Positions 52,276-62,430 of a stretch of DNA of 64,000 nt are shown here, piece after piece. The position numbers and the translations under genes are program-made. This DNA comes from Emiliania huxleyi CCMP1516 (Eukaryota; Haptophyta; Isochrysidales; Noelaerhabdaceae), in NCBI RefSeq assembly GCF_000372725.1, contig NW_005200507.1, positions 447,275 to 511,274 of the forward strand, written 5' to 3'. The notes under the pieces were generated by a model. That model saw only the letters and a program-made list of their open reading frames with translations, was not told the origin of the DNA and did not search any database. Positions within the stretch are counted from its first letter, which is position 1; the number at the start of each line of letters is the position of its first letter.

Positions 52276-55200
52276 ATGGCCGACTCCCAGGAGTCCTTCT
52301 GGGATGAAACGGACAACGCCACTCAGCTACACGCCGCGTTCGACGAGGCACAGGCGCACGCGCAGTCGAGGCCGAATGCGACCATCGCCACCGCCGCGGT
52401 CCTCTCTCCGCAGCCGGCGGCGAGGCCGAATGCGACCATCGCCACCGCCGCGGTCCTCTCTCCGCAGCCGGCGGCGAGGCCGAATGCGACCATCGCCACC
52501 GCCGCGGTCCTCTCTCCGCAGCCGGCGCTCGGTGCACCAGGGTCATCGAGCGCTAGGCCGTCGCCGCCGCGCCTGCCGCCTTCCTCCGAGGCGAGGCTCT
52601 CGCAGACTATGCCTCAGCGGCGCGTACCCTCGTCGCCCGCCGCTTCCTCCGCCTCGTTGCACTCCTCCTCCGCCTCCTCCATCGCGTCGCCCGCCTCTTC
52701 GTCTCGCCCGGGACCGGCATCCACGCCAGACAGCAGCTCATCGCTCGCGAGCCCGTTGTCGCTGCCTTCGCCGCTGCCGCTTCCCTTTCCCCTTCGGTTC
52801 GTGCTGAAGGCCGCCGGAGTGGCGAGAATCGACGCGGCGGCCCGGCGGTCGCTTCTCGACGCCTTCACGCGCGAGGGCTGGCCGGGCGTCCTCAGGGCCA
52901 CCGCCGGCGGCAGGCTGCGGAACGTCAAGCGGATCGCGGTGCCGACGCCGCCGCCGGCGACCAAGGAGCCGGGCCGGCGGATGACTTGCGGCTATCGCGT
53001 GCGGTACGACCCCGAGACGGGCCATGTCGCGTGCCTGTGGCCGAGGCTGCGGCCCGAGACCAAGGCGGACCGGGTGCTCGGCGCGGACCAGCTGCTGCAG
53101 GTCGAGTTCGCGGGCGAGGGGCTGGAGCAGGTCGTCGGCGCGGGCGGCCGCCGGGGGGGCGGCTGCTTCAATTGCGGCGGCACCGGCCACTTTGTAAACG
53201 CTTGCCCGCGCCCGAAGCGCTTCAAGGCGGGATCAGGCGAGACGCCCATCGAGAAGCAGGAGCGGCTCATGGCGAGAGACGAGCTCAAGGAGAAGATCTT
53301 CCCAAGGCTTTTCCGGCTCGCTCTGTGCGACCGCACCTACGAGTTTGTCGGTGGCAAGGACGCCGGCAAGGGCGCCAGGCTGCCCGGCAAGGGCGGGATC
53401 GTCTATTTCCTCGCCGTAAACGGCCCGCCGTGCGACAAGCCGCCGTCGGGCTTTTGGACCGTTGAGGCGGCTTGGCGCGCGCTGGCAGACTTCAGGCGCT
53501 GCGCCACCGTGCCCAAGATGTGCGCGCGCCTCGAGCTCGCCTTTAGCGCCACGGCACCGGCGCTCGTGGAGGCCGACGGCCGCTCCTACCACGCGCTCGA
53601 CTTGCGGGGCCGCTGCGGAGGCGTGTGGAGCCAGTTTCAGGGGTTGCTGGCGGAGGCGCTGGCGCGAGCGCGAGCGGGGAGCCGGCAGGGCGACATCTTT
53701 GTCGTCGCCGTCGACGACGTGGTGGGACGCCTCCCGAGCGGCGAGGCGGCCGTCGACCCTGCGGGCGGCGAGCACCTGATGACGGACGGCTGCGGCATGG
53801 CCTCGGCGAACGTGGTGCAGCAGATCGCGGCGGAGCTGGGCTGGACGAGCGTGCCGCTGCAGACGCAGCTGCGGGCCTGGTGGGGTGGCTCCCTCGCCAA
53901 GGGGGTGCTCAGCACGTCGGCCGTGCTGCCGCCGTCCACCATCCTCGTGCGCGCCTCGCAGATCAAGGTGGACGCGGTCGCGCGGGGCCCGCCGTGCGGC
54001 AATGGCCCGCACGCGGCGAGACCGCGGGCGAGCCTCGAGATCAATGGGCGACAGCGGAGGCCGTCGCAGGCGCACACCTCCCCCTTCCTGGTCCCGCTCC
54101 TCGAGGCGCTCGGCGGCCCACCCATGGTGGAGCTGCTGCTCGAGCTGCAGAGTGCTGCCGCCGAGCCGATGGCGAGATATCTGAAGCTCGTCAGCGAGGG
54201 GAGGGAGTTGAGCGACGACGACGTCGTCTCGTTGGCGAGGCAGGTGGAGCCGATGCCGGCGACGGCGGCGCTGCCGGGCTCGCCGACGCTGCTGGCCATG
54301 CTCATGACGCCCGGCATCGACACCCGCGACGAGCACGTCCGCTCCCTCCTCATGAGCGAGCTAAAGCGGCAGCTCGCTCAGCTGCGGCGCGGCCGGTTCG
54401 CCATCGCGGATTCGATGACGCTCATGGCGTCGGTCGACCACACCGGCACGTTAGGGGAGGGCGAGGTGGTCTGCCTCGAGCACGGCAGAGCCGCCGTACT
54501 CGGCCGCTGCTTGCTCTACAAGTCGCCTGGCATCCACTTGGGCGATGTGCGCGCTGTGCGCGCCGTGGCGCCGACGCCCGCTATGAGCGAGCACCTCGCC
54601 TTTGCGCCCGACGGGCAGCACGGGCTCATCGTGTCGTGTCAGGGCGAGCGTTCCGTCCTCGACATGATTGCGGGCTCCGACGCCGACGGCGACTGCTTCA
54701 CCGTCCTCTTCAACGAGAGGCTGCTGAGCCTGCTGCCCGACGAGGCACTGCACCGCCCGTGGGTCAAGCAGGTGAAGCCGCCGCCGCCAATGGCCAGGCC
54801 CCAGCCGTCGCCGCCGAAACCACTCGCGTTGGGGCAGTCGGAGCTGCTGCGGGCCATGAAGGAGCACCTCATACGATTGAAGCAGGGCCACGATCTGGTG
54901 ACGAAGACGAGCACGGCTTGGAAGGTCAACACGGACAAGCATGGGGCTCGGCACCACGACAGCCTCGTGGTGCTGGTCCATCTCAACATGGAGGCGCTCG
55001 ACTCGGGCAAGTCTGGCGCGCTGCCGACGCTGCCCTCAAAGTTCCAAACCATCTCCTTGCCACCGCATCTGCAAAAGCCGCGCGGCGAGGGGGAGGCCGC
55101 GATGGGCAGGAGAGGCGGGCAAGCAGTGCGGGGCGCTGGAAGCGCGCTCTTGCGCATGTATGAGGCGGTCGAGTTCAACGTCATCACCGGCATCGTCGAG

Positions 55201-55800
55201 AGGCAAGAGTGCCCCCCTGTCTGGATCGACCCCGACCTAGCGCGGCTCGAGACCGAGGTGCCGCCCGACCAGCGGCGACCGTTGATGGACAAGTGGCTTG
55301 GCCGTGCCACACAGTACTCTCAGGACATCAAGGAGGACACCAAGGCTCGCGGCGGCGGCTTCGATTCCGAGGCTTGGATGCGCATCGTTGCCCACTACCG
55401 TGCCCTGCTCGTGGACGGAGAGGACTTGGGCGACCCCAGCGCCCAGCTGCGGTCCAACTGCTACGCGCTCTACGAGGCGATCTACCTCTCGCGAAGTAAC
55501 GAGATGTGCGGCTGGTGCGCCAAGTGCCGCGAGCCGCCCGCGAGCCATCCGCGCAACTTCCGCTTCGTTTGGGCGGTCGCCGGCGATCTGCTCCTCTTCC
55601 TCAAAGCCACCAACCGCCGGCGAGCCACGCAGGCTGGCCTCGCCCCAGAGGCCCGCACCGCGCCCTCGATAGTAGACCCGGGCCGGTTCCATCTTCTGAC
55701 GCAACGGAGAGATCGGCGCGCGATCCATCCGGACGAGACGGCGCCTGGGGAGGAGGAAGAGCTTGACCCGCTGCTCGCAGCGGAGTTGGCTGCTGGGTGA
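52276..55800 (+). CDS. cellular RNA-dependent RNA polymerase (RDR/QDE-1 family) with CCHC zinc knuckle
   Basis: Intronless, 1174 aa from the ATG at 52276 (G at -3 and +4; an in-frame ATG at 52162 is possible). Residues ~32-84: three exact 18-aa repeats (RPNATIATAAVLSPQPAA). Then a Ser/Pro linker and a zinc knuckle, CFNCGGTGHFVNAC (C297, C300, H305, C310). The RdRP core follows RDR order: MCARLELAFSATAPAL (~415), LMTDGCGMASANVVQQIA (~501), QTQLRAWWGGSLAKGVLST (~527), TILVRASQIKV (~555), SMTLMASVDHTGTLGEGEVV, CLLYKSPGIHLGDVRAVRAV (~746), then the catalytic GSDADGDCFTVLFNE (D802, D804, D806), and LVVLVHLNMEALDSGKSG (~897). Family consensus at the active site is DbDGD with a bulky b; here it is Ala. 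Such enzymes make dsRNA for small-RNA silencing. Length is normal for RDRs. The knuckle fusion is unusual. Confidence 0.88.
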   Translation: MADSQESFWDETDNATQLHAAFDEAQAHAQSRPNATIATAAVLSPQPAARPNATIATAAVLSPQPAARPNATIATAAVLSPQPALGAPGSSSARPSPPRLPPSSEARLSQTMPQRRVPSSPAASSASLHSSSASSIASPASSSRPGPASTPDSSSSLASPLSLPSPLPLPFPLRFVLKAAGVARIDAAARRSLLDAFTREGWPGVLRATAGGRLRNVKRIAVPTPPPATKEPGRRMTCGYRVRYDPETGHVACLWPRLRPETKADRVLGADQLLQVEFAGEGLEQVVGAGGRRGGGCFNCGGTGHFVNACPRPKRFKAGSGETPIEKQERLMARDELKEKIFPRLFRLALCDRTYEFVGGKDAGKGARLPGKGGIVYFLAVNGPPCDKPPSGFWTVEAAWRALADFRRCATVPKMCARLELAFSATAPALVEADGRSYHALDLRGRCGGVWSQFQGLLAEALARARAGSRQGDIFVVAVDDVVGRLPSGEAAVDPAGGEHLMTDGCGMASANVVQQIAAELGWTSVPLQTQLRAWWGGSLAKGVLSTSAVLPPSTILVRASQIKVDAVARGPPCGNGPHAARPRASLEINGRQRRPSQAHTSPFLVPLLEALGGPPMVELLLELQSAAAEPMARYLKLVSEGRELSDDDVVSLARQVEPMPATAALPGSPTLLAMLMTPGIDTRDEHVRSLLMSELKRQLAQLRRGRFAIADSMTLMASVDHTGTLGEGEVVCLEHGRAAVLGRCLLYKSPGIHLGDVRAVRAVAPTPAMSEHLAFAPDGQHGLIVSCQGERSVLDMIAGSDADGDCFTVLFNERLLSLLPDEALHRPWVKQVKPPPPMARPQPSPPKPLALGQSELLRAMKEHLIRLKQGHDLVTKTSTAWKVNTDKHGARHHDSLVVLVHLNMEALDSGKSGALPTLPSKFQTISLPPHLQKPRGEGEAAMGRRGGQAVRGAGSALLRMYEAVEFNVITGIVERQECPPVWIDPDLARLETEVPPDQRRPLMDKWLGRATQYSQDIKEDTKARGGGFDSEAWMRIVAHYRALLVDGEDLGDPSAQLRSNCYALYEAIYLSRSNEMCGWCAKCREPPASHPRNFRFVWAVAGDLLLFLKATNRRRATQAGLAPEARTAPSIVDPGRFHLLTQRRDRRAIHPDETAPGEEEELDPLLAAELAAG
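52369..52530 (+). repeat. three 54-bp in-frame tandem repeats in the RdRP gene
   Basis: Units start AGGCCGAATGCGACCATCGC and are virtually identical, so expansion is recent or homogenised. Confidence 0.95.
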
Positions 55801-56373
55801 TATTGCAATATGGGCCGGGCATTGTGTCGCTCGTACGTTGTAGCCCCGCGCGTGGGCCACACTCTAGCCCCGCGCGTGGGGGGTGGGGCGCAATAAACGT
55901 CCCGTCTCTCCAGCGTGTACTGGCCCGGGGTTGTGCGTTTAGGGATCCCTACGTGAAGCAGTCTTCTACACCAGATGTGTGATCGAGAGAGAGGAGCAAA
56001 GCCCACCAGGGTGCGTTTTGTTTTTTGTCTCTGCTGCGCAGCACTCTCGCGAGGGCAAGGTTTGTCCCCCACCTTTCTTTTTCTTCCTGGTACTTGGACG
56101 TGGCACGTGGCCGCACGTGGGAGTGCGGGCACACTGTCATCTCAGCCGCCTCACACCCAGGGCCAGGGAGCTTAATCCTTAAAGAAGCGCACGCAGCGGG
56201 CCGGATGATCGGGATCGGGCTGCGGCCGGGCAAGAGAGCCCTGGCCCTAGGGGGTGCGCCTTCGCAGGAGACGGAAGAGGGCCCTCGCGTTTCTTCCCGC
56301 TGGCGGGCGGACGTCGACTGAATTCTTCCGCTTGTGTTGTCCGGGTAGGCTTTCTGGCGCTTCCCGTCGCGCC
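55801..56373. other. intergenic with diverged GCACTTGGAGTGC-type repeat, copy E
   Basis: 56110-56265: GCACGTGGGAGTGC (a variant of the palindrome, 56113-56126), CCTCACACCCAGGGCCAGGG, AGCTTAATCC, GAAGCGCACGCAGCGGGCCG, GAGAGCCCTGG and GGGGTGCGCCTTCGC. It ends about 110 bp before the hydrolase ATG at 56374, in gene sense. Confidence 0.6.
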
Positions 56374-57913
56374 ATGGACAGCCTTCGGGCTGTCCTGACG
56401 CGGATGGTCGGCCTCGCCGTGCTACCTGCTTCGCTGCCCGGCAACGCGCCGGGTACGATCGACGACTTCTGTTGCGCTCCGCTCGAGACCATACGCGGCT
56501 GGCGCTTTGCGCTTGTGTGGGCGCTCACCCGACAGATCCTCGGCTGCCGCAAGCTGGAGGTGCCCGACGATACGCAGCTCGCGCGCCTCGCCGCCTCGCG
56601 CGCCCGCTACGTGCAGCGCGGCTGGGAGGAGGTCAAGATCCAGACGGCCGACGGCCTGCTCCTCGACGCGATGACGATCGAGCCCGGGCTGGCGCGTGCG
56701 AGGAGCGGCTCGCGGTACGCGCGTGGCGCGTCCAGGCGCGGCGGCGCGCCGCGGTGGGTCCTGTGGATCGGCGGCAATTTTCAAAAGTACGAGGACTGGC
56801 TGTCGTACTTTGACCTCTACTCGCGGGACGCGGACGTCGGCTTCGCGGCCTTCAACTTTCGCGGGGTGGGGGAGTCGGAGGGGGCGGTGCTGTGCTGCGA
56901 CGACCTCCTCGCGGATGTGGCCGCCTGCGTCCGCCACCTGACGGAGCGGCACGGTGCGCCTCGCCGCGGGCCACGCCCTGCACGCCTCTGTTAGTCTCTC
57001 TCACCTCCGCGCCTCTCTCCTCCCTGCCTCTCTGCCTCTCTAGTCGCTCTGCCCGCTCCAGCGCCACGGGCTCCAGCCGCGGCGTGCGGACCTCTCCCCC
57101 TCCCCAAAGGCGTCACTGCCGACCGGCTGCTGCTCCACGGCTTCTCCCTCGGCGGCTCCATCTCGGCCCTCTACCTCGCCTCGCCCGCGGCGCCGCGCTG
57201 CGCCCTCGTCTCGGACCGCTCCTTCCGCTCGCTGCCGCACGCCGCGCACGCGCTCATCCGCGGGCGCGCCTCTCGCCCGCGCCGCGAGCCTTCCACCTCG
57301 CCCCCTCGCCCTCGCCCCTCGCCCCCCGCCCCCCCCCCCCCCCCCCACACCACCACCGCCCCGCTCGAACCCTGCCTCCATCCACCCCCTGTACTACCCT
57401 TCCACCGGCGTCGCCCGCCCGCAACACTCTCACCGGCCCGGCCCCCTCTCCCGCTGCAGGCCACACCGCGACCCACCGCCTCGCTCCCCTCGGCCCGCCG
57501 CCTCGCGGCCCGCCGACAGCAGCGGCGGCGGCACCGCGCTGCTCGCCTCCCTCGCCGCCTCCTTGTTGCCGTGGCTGCTCCACTGGCTCCGCGTGCTCGG
57601 AGGCACCATCGCGGTGGCGGCGCTGCGCGGGCTCGGCTGGGAGCTGCACGCCGAGGCTGCCCTCGAGCAGGTTGCCGGCCGCAAGCTCCTCCTCTACCAC
57701 CGCGAGGACAACGTCGTCCGGTACGCCGAGGCGGGCCTACACGCGTCCCTCGCGCGGCAGGGCGCCCTCGAGCGGGACGCCTCCTTCCGGGCGATGGAGA
57801 TCACGTCGTACGGCGCCGAGGGGTGGGCCGTGCACGACTTCCCGCTCTGCACCCACGAGCGCACATGGACCAACCTCATGCAGGGCGTCGCGTGGGCCTT
57901 CGGAGACCAGTGA
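56374..57913 (+). CDS. alpha/beta hydrolase, ~3 exons
   Basis: The ATG at 56374 has a good context (GCGCCATGG). Exon 1 ends at 56953. A 156-nt GT-AG intron splits a Gly codon; exon 2 starts at 57110 with VTADRLLLHGFSLGGSISAL, the nucleophile elbow GFSLGG. Exon 1 has the preceding strands: VLWIGGNFQKYEDWLSYFDL and VGFAAFNFRGVGESEG (the 'NFRGVG' strand common in DUF/AB hydrolases). The last exon (starting somewhere in 57460-57520, not resolved) gives LLPWLLHWLRVLGG, KLLLYHREDNVVRYAEAGLH (acid) and AVHDFPLCTHERTW (His). The second intron is C-rich. Substrate unknown; resembles cytosolic acyl or peptide hydrolases. Confidence 0.7.
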
Positions 57914-58520
57914 CCTTCTGTGTGAGCTGTGAGCTGGATGCTGGAATGGCGTCCCGTCGCAGACCCAGACGCGCGCGCGGGTACGCTGAGATCTGCATGT
58001 ATGTGTTATTGCGCGTTGTGCTTGTGGCTATGTCCCTATCTGCGTCTATCGTCTATCGAGGGGCGGGGCTGCGGGCTGGGCGCTGGACACTCTTGAACAC
58101 TGCGGTCTCGTCTACTGCGGTCTGCTGGCCGCTGTCAGGGCGCTGACCGCTGTGCCTGTGGCTGTGCCGAGCCTGTGGCCTCGATGCACGAATGGACGAT
58201 GCCTCGTACTGAGTAAAGAAAAGCAGACATCTCCAGGAGAGAGATGGGCGACGCACGAACAGAGAGGAGCACTTGGAGTGCAGTCATCAACCTCACATCC
58301 AGGGCCGGGGAGCTAAGTCCTAAGAAGCGCACCCAGCGCCAGATGATCGGTATCGGGTTACGGGCTAGAGAGCGGTGCGCGTAAAGGAAAGCGGTTCTCA
58401 TTTCTCTTTTGCCGGCGGCATCGCTGCACCCCTGCTCTCGCGCGAAGAATTGCAGGGTGGCTCGCGCCGCGAAGCACCATTGCGTGCTCTTGCCTCGACG
58501 GGCGCCCGGCGCCTCTCAGG
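57914..58520. other. intergenic with GCACTTGGAGTGC-headed repeat, copy F
   Basis: 58266-58380: the palindrome, CCTCACATCCAGGGCCGGGG, AGCTAAGTCCTAAGAAGCGC, CAGATGATCGG and AGAGCGGTGCGCG. It ends about 140 bp before the FAM135 start codon, in sense orientation. Sequence before 58250 shows no gene. Confidence 0.65.
58269..58281 (+). promoter_or_regulatory. palindrome GCACTTGGAGTGC upstream of FAM135 gene
   Basis: Exact palindrome about 240 bp upstream of the ATG at 58521. Confidence 0.4.
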
Positions 58521-61500
58521 ATGTCCGGCTCCTCCACGCCCGACCTCACGTCGGTCGCCGAAGTCGGGATCGACTTTGGTGGTTTCAAGAACATAGACCT
58601 CTTCTCGCAGGGCATCTATCAGCTGCGCGTCCGTGCTACCACTGAGTGCTCCAAGCGGCAGTGCCCGCCCTCCACCTTCGAGACGGTCCGGCAGGGGCGC
58701 GCTCCTCCGCCTCCCACCGACGGCTCCTTTCTGCCGGCCCACGTCCTGGAGGAGAGCGGCGACTTTTGCCTGCCCTCCTTTCGCGTGCGCTTCTGCGACG
58801 AGGAGGTGCGGCTGACGACGACGGCGCGCTTCCGCGCCGAGCTCTCTGTCGACAGCAACCCGCGCCTGCGCGGCGCCGACGACGGCTGCGCGGTGCCGCT
58901 CGAGCCGGTGCTGCTGGAGGTGCGGCTGATGCACGCGCGCTCAAACTCGGTCTTCGACGCGGCGGGTGACGCGGCCGCGCAGTCGCGTGCCAGCTTCAAG
59001 CAGTACGCCCAGCAGACGCTGCGGCTGCAGCTGCCGCTGCGCGGCGCGACCGCCTTTTTCCCAATCACGTTTGACGAGTGGCACTTTTGCTTTGCTCCGC
59101 TGCTCGTGCACGCGGCGGTGGTCGGGCCTCCAAAGCTGCTCCTGCCCGAGAGCCCGCGCAACCCGCCCTCGCCGAGGGGGCGGGCCTCCCTCCTCCCCGC
59201 CCGCTCCTCCCGCGCCACTGCGCCGCCGCCCCCCCTCCTCGTGCCGCCTGCGCCCGGCCGCGCCGCCTCCTCCTTCCTGCGCCGCCGCGCCGCGAGGCAG
59301 CAGCTCGCGGCGGGCAGCCCACAGGCGGCCCTCGCGCAGCTGCTCGCCCTCGGGCAGAGCGCACCACAGCCGCTCCTCGCCGGAGAGCTCCAAGCGAGCG
59401 CCGCAGTCATGTGCGCGCCGCTTCCGACCCGCCAGCCGCCCCGCCAGCGGCCGCCCCGCGCCACCCTCGCGCAGCGACCAAGCCAGCGGGGCTCACCGCC
59501 TCACCGCCCTGGCCCTTCGCCGCGCCGCCCCCGCAGGCGGAGCGCGCTCGCGGCGCTGACAGCGCACGTGCGCGGCTTCATCTGGACGCTGGCGCTGCTT
59601 CGGCACCGCACGGCGCAGCTCACCGCCGCCGCCCAGCAAGCCGCAGCCGATGCCTCCTCGGAGCCGGCGCTCTGCCCGGAGGGGAAGCGGCAGGGAGGCG
59701 GGGTGCGGGAGGGAGGCGGGGAGGGGGAGGGGGAGGGGGGAGAGGCGCCGCTACTGCCCGCCCTGCCGGAAGGCGTTGTCCTCGTCCCGATGCCCGCGAC
59801 CGCCGCCGCTCGCGCGCTCACCCGTGCCGTCTCGGCAGCCGAGCCCGAGCCTGGTGCGGCGCCTGGTGCGGAGGGCGGAGGCTTGGCGCAGGAGCAGAGC
59901 GAGGGGGCGGCAGCGGGCGTGGAGCCTGCCGAGCCGGAGGGGATCTCGCTGGAAGTGACCGACACAGCGGCACAGGAGGCGGCCGCGTGTGGTGCGCATC
60001 CCGGGGAGGGGGAGGGCGGAGGGGAGGGCGGAGAGGCTGGCGGGGCGGCGGGCGGCGGGGCGTCGGGCGGCGCGGTGCCGCCGGAGCGGTCCGTGGAGCT
60101 GGCGGACGAGGTTGCTGCGCGGGTGCAGCTGCAGCTGCGGCGCGGGGAGGGCGAGCAGGGGGCGGGCGACGCTGAGATGGGCGGGAGCGAGGCGCTAGCG
60201 GTCGCGGGCGCGGCGACGGCGCTGCTGCACGATCTGAGCGGCCTCGTGTGGGAGGAGTGGCAGGCGTACCTGGACGCGGCGAGGCTCGGCTGCCACTCCC
60301 TCGTCACCACCCTCTCGCAGAGCTACCTCGCCGACCGGGCGGAGCGATTCGGCGCCCGCGCTTGCCCCAACCTGCCGCCCGCGCCCGCACCCCTCCCTCG
60401 CTCGCCCGCCGCCCGCCGCCCCGTCGCCGCCGCCCGGCCTCACCCGCCCCCCGGGCTACGCGCCGGCAGGCGAGTCCCTCTTCCGCGAGCCGCGCCTCTT
60501 CGAGCAGCGGGCCTACATGCCGCAGGGCGGCGCAGACCCAACCACCATCGCCAAGGCGCTGCGCACCTCGATGTACTTTCGCGCGCTGCCGCCGCCGCCG
60601 CTCGCCGAGGTGCCTCGCGCCGCGTCGACGGAGTCGCAGTGCGTCTTCGTCGAGCAGTGGCACTCGTCCAAGCACGATTTGCCCTCCTCGCAGCGCGCCC
60701 TCGCCCCGGACCGCACCGCGGGCGGCGCCTCTTCGCCCGCGGAGCCGGCAACAGCGGAGCCGGCAACAGCGGAGCCGGCAACAGCGGGCCCGCTGCCCGA
60801 GGGAGCGACGCCGCTCGAGGGAGCGACGCCGCTCGAGCTGGCGCGGCGGCTCGGCCTCGAGCTGGGCGGCAAGGGACGCGACTACGGGCTCCGCGCGGGC
60901 GAGCTCGAGCACCAGGCGGCTCGCTCCGCTCGTGCCGCGCCCGCGTGGCCCGAGCCCGTGACTCCGCGCCTCAGCCTGTCTTGGATGCCGTCGGGCCGGT
61001 CGCCGCTGCCGCCCGGCAAGCACCACCTCTACGTCTTCGTGCACGGCTTCCACGGTACGGCCGTAGCGCAGCCTCCTCGCCCCCCACCCGCTCGCCCCCC
61101 GCGCCACTGCGACTGCTCGCCCGACCCCGCCCGCCTCGCGGCCGCAGGGAATGCGCTCGACTTGCGCGGCTTCCGCAACCAGCTGGCGCTGCTGCTGCCC
61201 GACAAGAGCTGCGCGCGCTTCCTGATGTCCTCGTCCAACGAAGACTTCACCGCGACCTCCTCCTTCGAAGAGATGGGCGAGAACCTCGCCAACGAAGTGC
61301 GCGCCTTCCTGCGGTCTGAGTCCCTCGACCAGTCCGCCGCGCGAGTCTCGTTTGTGTGCCACTCCTTCGGCTCGATCATCGCGCGCGCCGCGCTGCGCAA
61401 GCCGCAGCTCGAGGCGCTGCTGCCGAGGCTGCACACGTACATCTCCCTCTCGGGACCGCACCTCGGCACGCGCCGCCTCGCTGCCGCCAAGCGGACCCCC

Positions 61501-62134
61501 CCCCCCCTCCCCCTCCCCCTCCCTCTCTCCCGCGCGGGCTCGAAACCGACGCGAGCCACGGCGTCGCGCAGGCATGCTCTACACCTCGAACATGCTTGTC
61601 GAGCTCGGCGTGTGGGGGCTGCGCAAGTGGAAGAATGCGCAGTGCCTCACCGAGCTGTCGCTCAAGGACGCCAAGCAGCCGACCGACACCTTCCTGTACA
61701 CGCTCTCCAAGGGAGATATGCTCGCGCGCTTCACAAACGTGCTCCTCGTCTCGTCGGCCGAGGACCGGTACGTGCCGCACCACTCGGCGCGGCTGCAGCT
61801 CTGTCCCGAGGCGATGCACGACCCGCGCTTCGGCACCGCCTTCGTCTCGATGGTGCACAACATCCTCTCGCCGCTGCAGTGCTCCAACCTCGTCCACGTC
61901 GACGTCTCCTTCCTCCCGCTCATCTCCACAAAGTGCCCGCACCCCCTCGCCATCTCTGCGCCCCGCGCCCGCCCGCGCCTGCCCCTAATGCGGCTCTGAG
62001 GGTGAGACCTGTGTGTGTGCAGGCTTGTGCACCAGCTCGACCAGGCCATCGGCCGAAAGGCGCACATCGACTTCCTTGAGCAGCAGGCCTTTCTGCAGAT
62101 GTTTGTGCAAATGTATCTCTCGTACCTCGTCTGA
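58521..62134 (+). CDS. FAM135-family protein with C-terminal lipase-like (DUF676) domain, 5 exons
   Basis: Exons 58521-60351, 60470-61054, 61148-61465, 61572-61917 and 62023-62134 sum to 1063 aa with every phase matching. The N-terminal domain matches FAM135: EVGIDFGGFKNIDLFSQGIY then QLRVRATTE, and FRVRFCDEEVRLTTTARFRA. A long Ala/Gly/Glu low-complexity middle follows. The C-terminal alpha/beta hydrolase has HLYVFVHGFHG, CARFLMSSSNED, VSFVCHSFGSIIARAALRKP (Ser ~876), YISLSGPHLGMLYTSNMLVE, TFLYTLSKGDMLARFTNVLL and SSAEDRYVPHHSARLQLCPE, ending IGRKAHIDFLEQQAFLQMF. Introns 1, 3 and 4 are GC-AG (60352, 61466, 61918); intron 2 is GT-AG. Human FAM135 function is not well defined; a membrane-trafficking or lipase role is inferred. 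Confidence 0.88.
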
Positions 62135-62430
62135 GACCGCGGCGGCTTTCCGCACAGTCAGTCCGCAGTCAACTGTCGCGCGTGCGAGGAGCCGCGCCGC
62201 GGGGACGGGTCGGCGGTCGCGTCACGAGGCCACGACAGGTGGCTGGCGCGCGCTTTATAATTGATGGATGTGCGTCGTGTTTGTGTATCCGATTGCATGC
62301 CTATTGTGCTCACATAATCTCGCGGGTTAGAGGCCGCGGACGCGCGTTATCTCTATACACACACATTGTCTCCCCTGCTCAAAAGCTCGAGAGCAAAAAA
62401 ACCGCCCGGGACATCCGGGGGCATGCAGCG
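62135..62430. other. intergenic between convergent genes
   Basis: No gene or repeat of note. AT-richer near 62250-62370. Confidence 0.4.

Noticed and set aside
53233-54336. 367-aa minus-strand open frame opposite the RdRP
   Set aside because: Arg/His/Gln-rich mirror of the RdRP coding strand.
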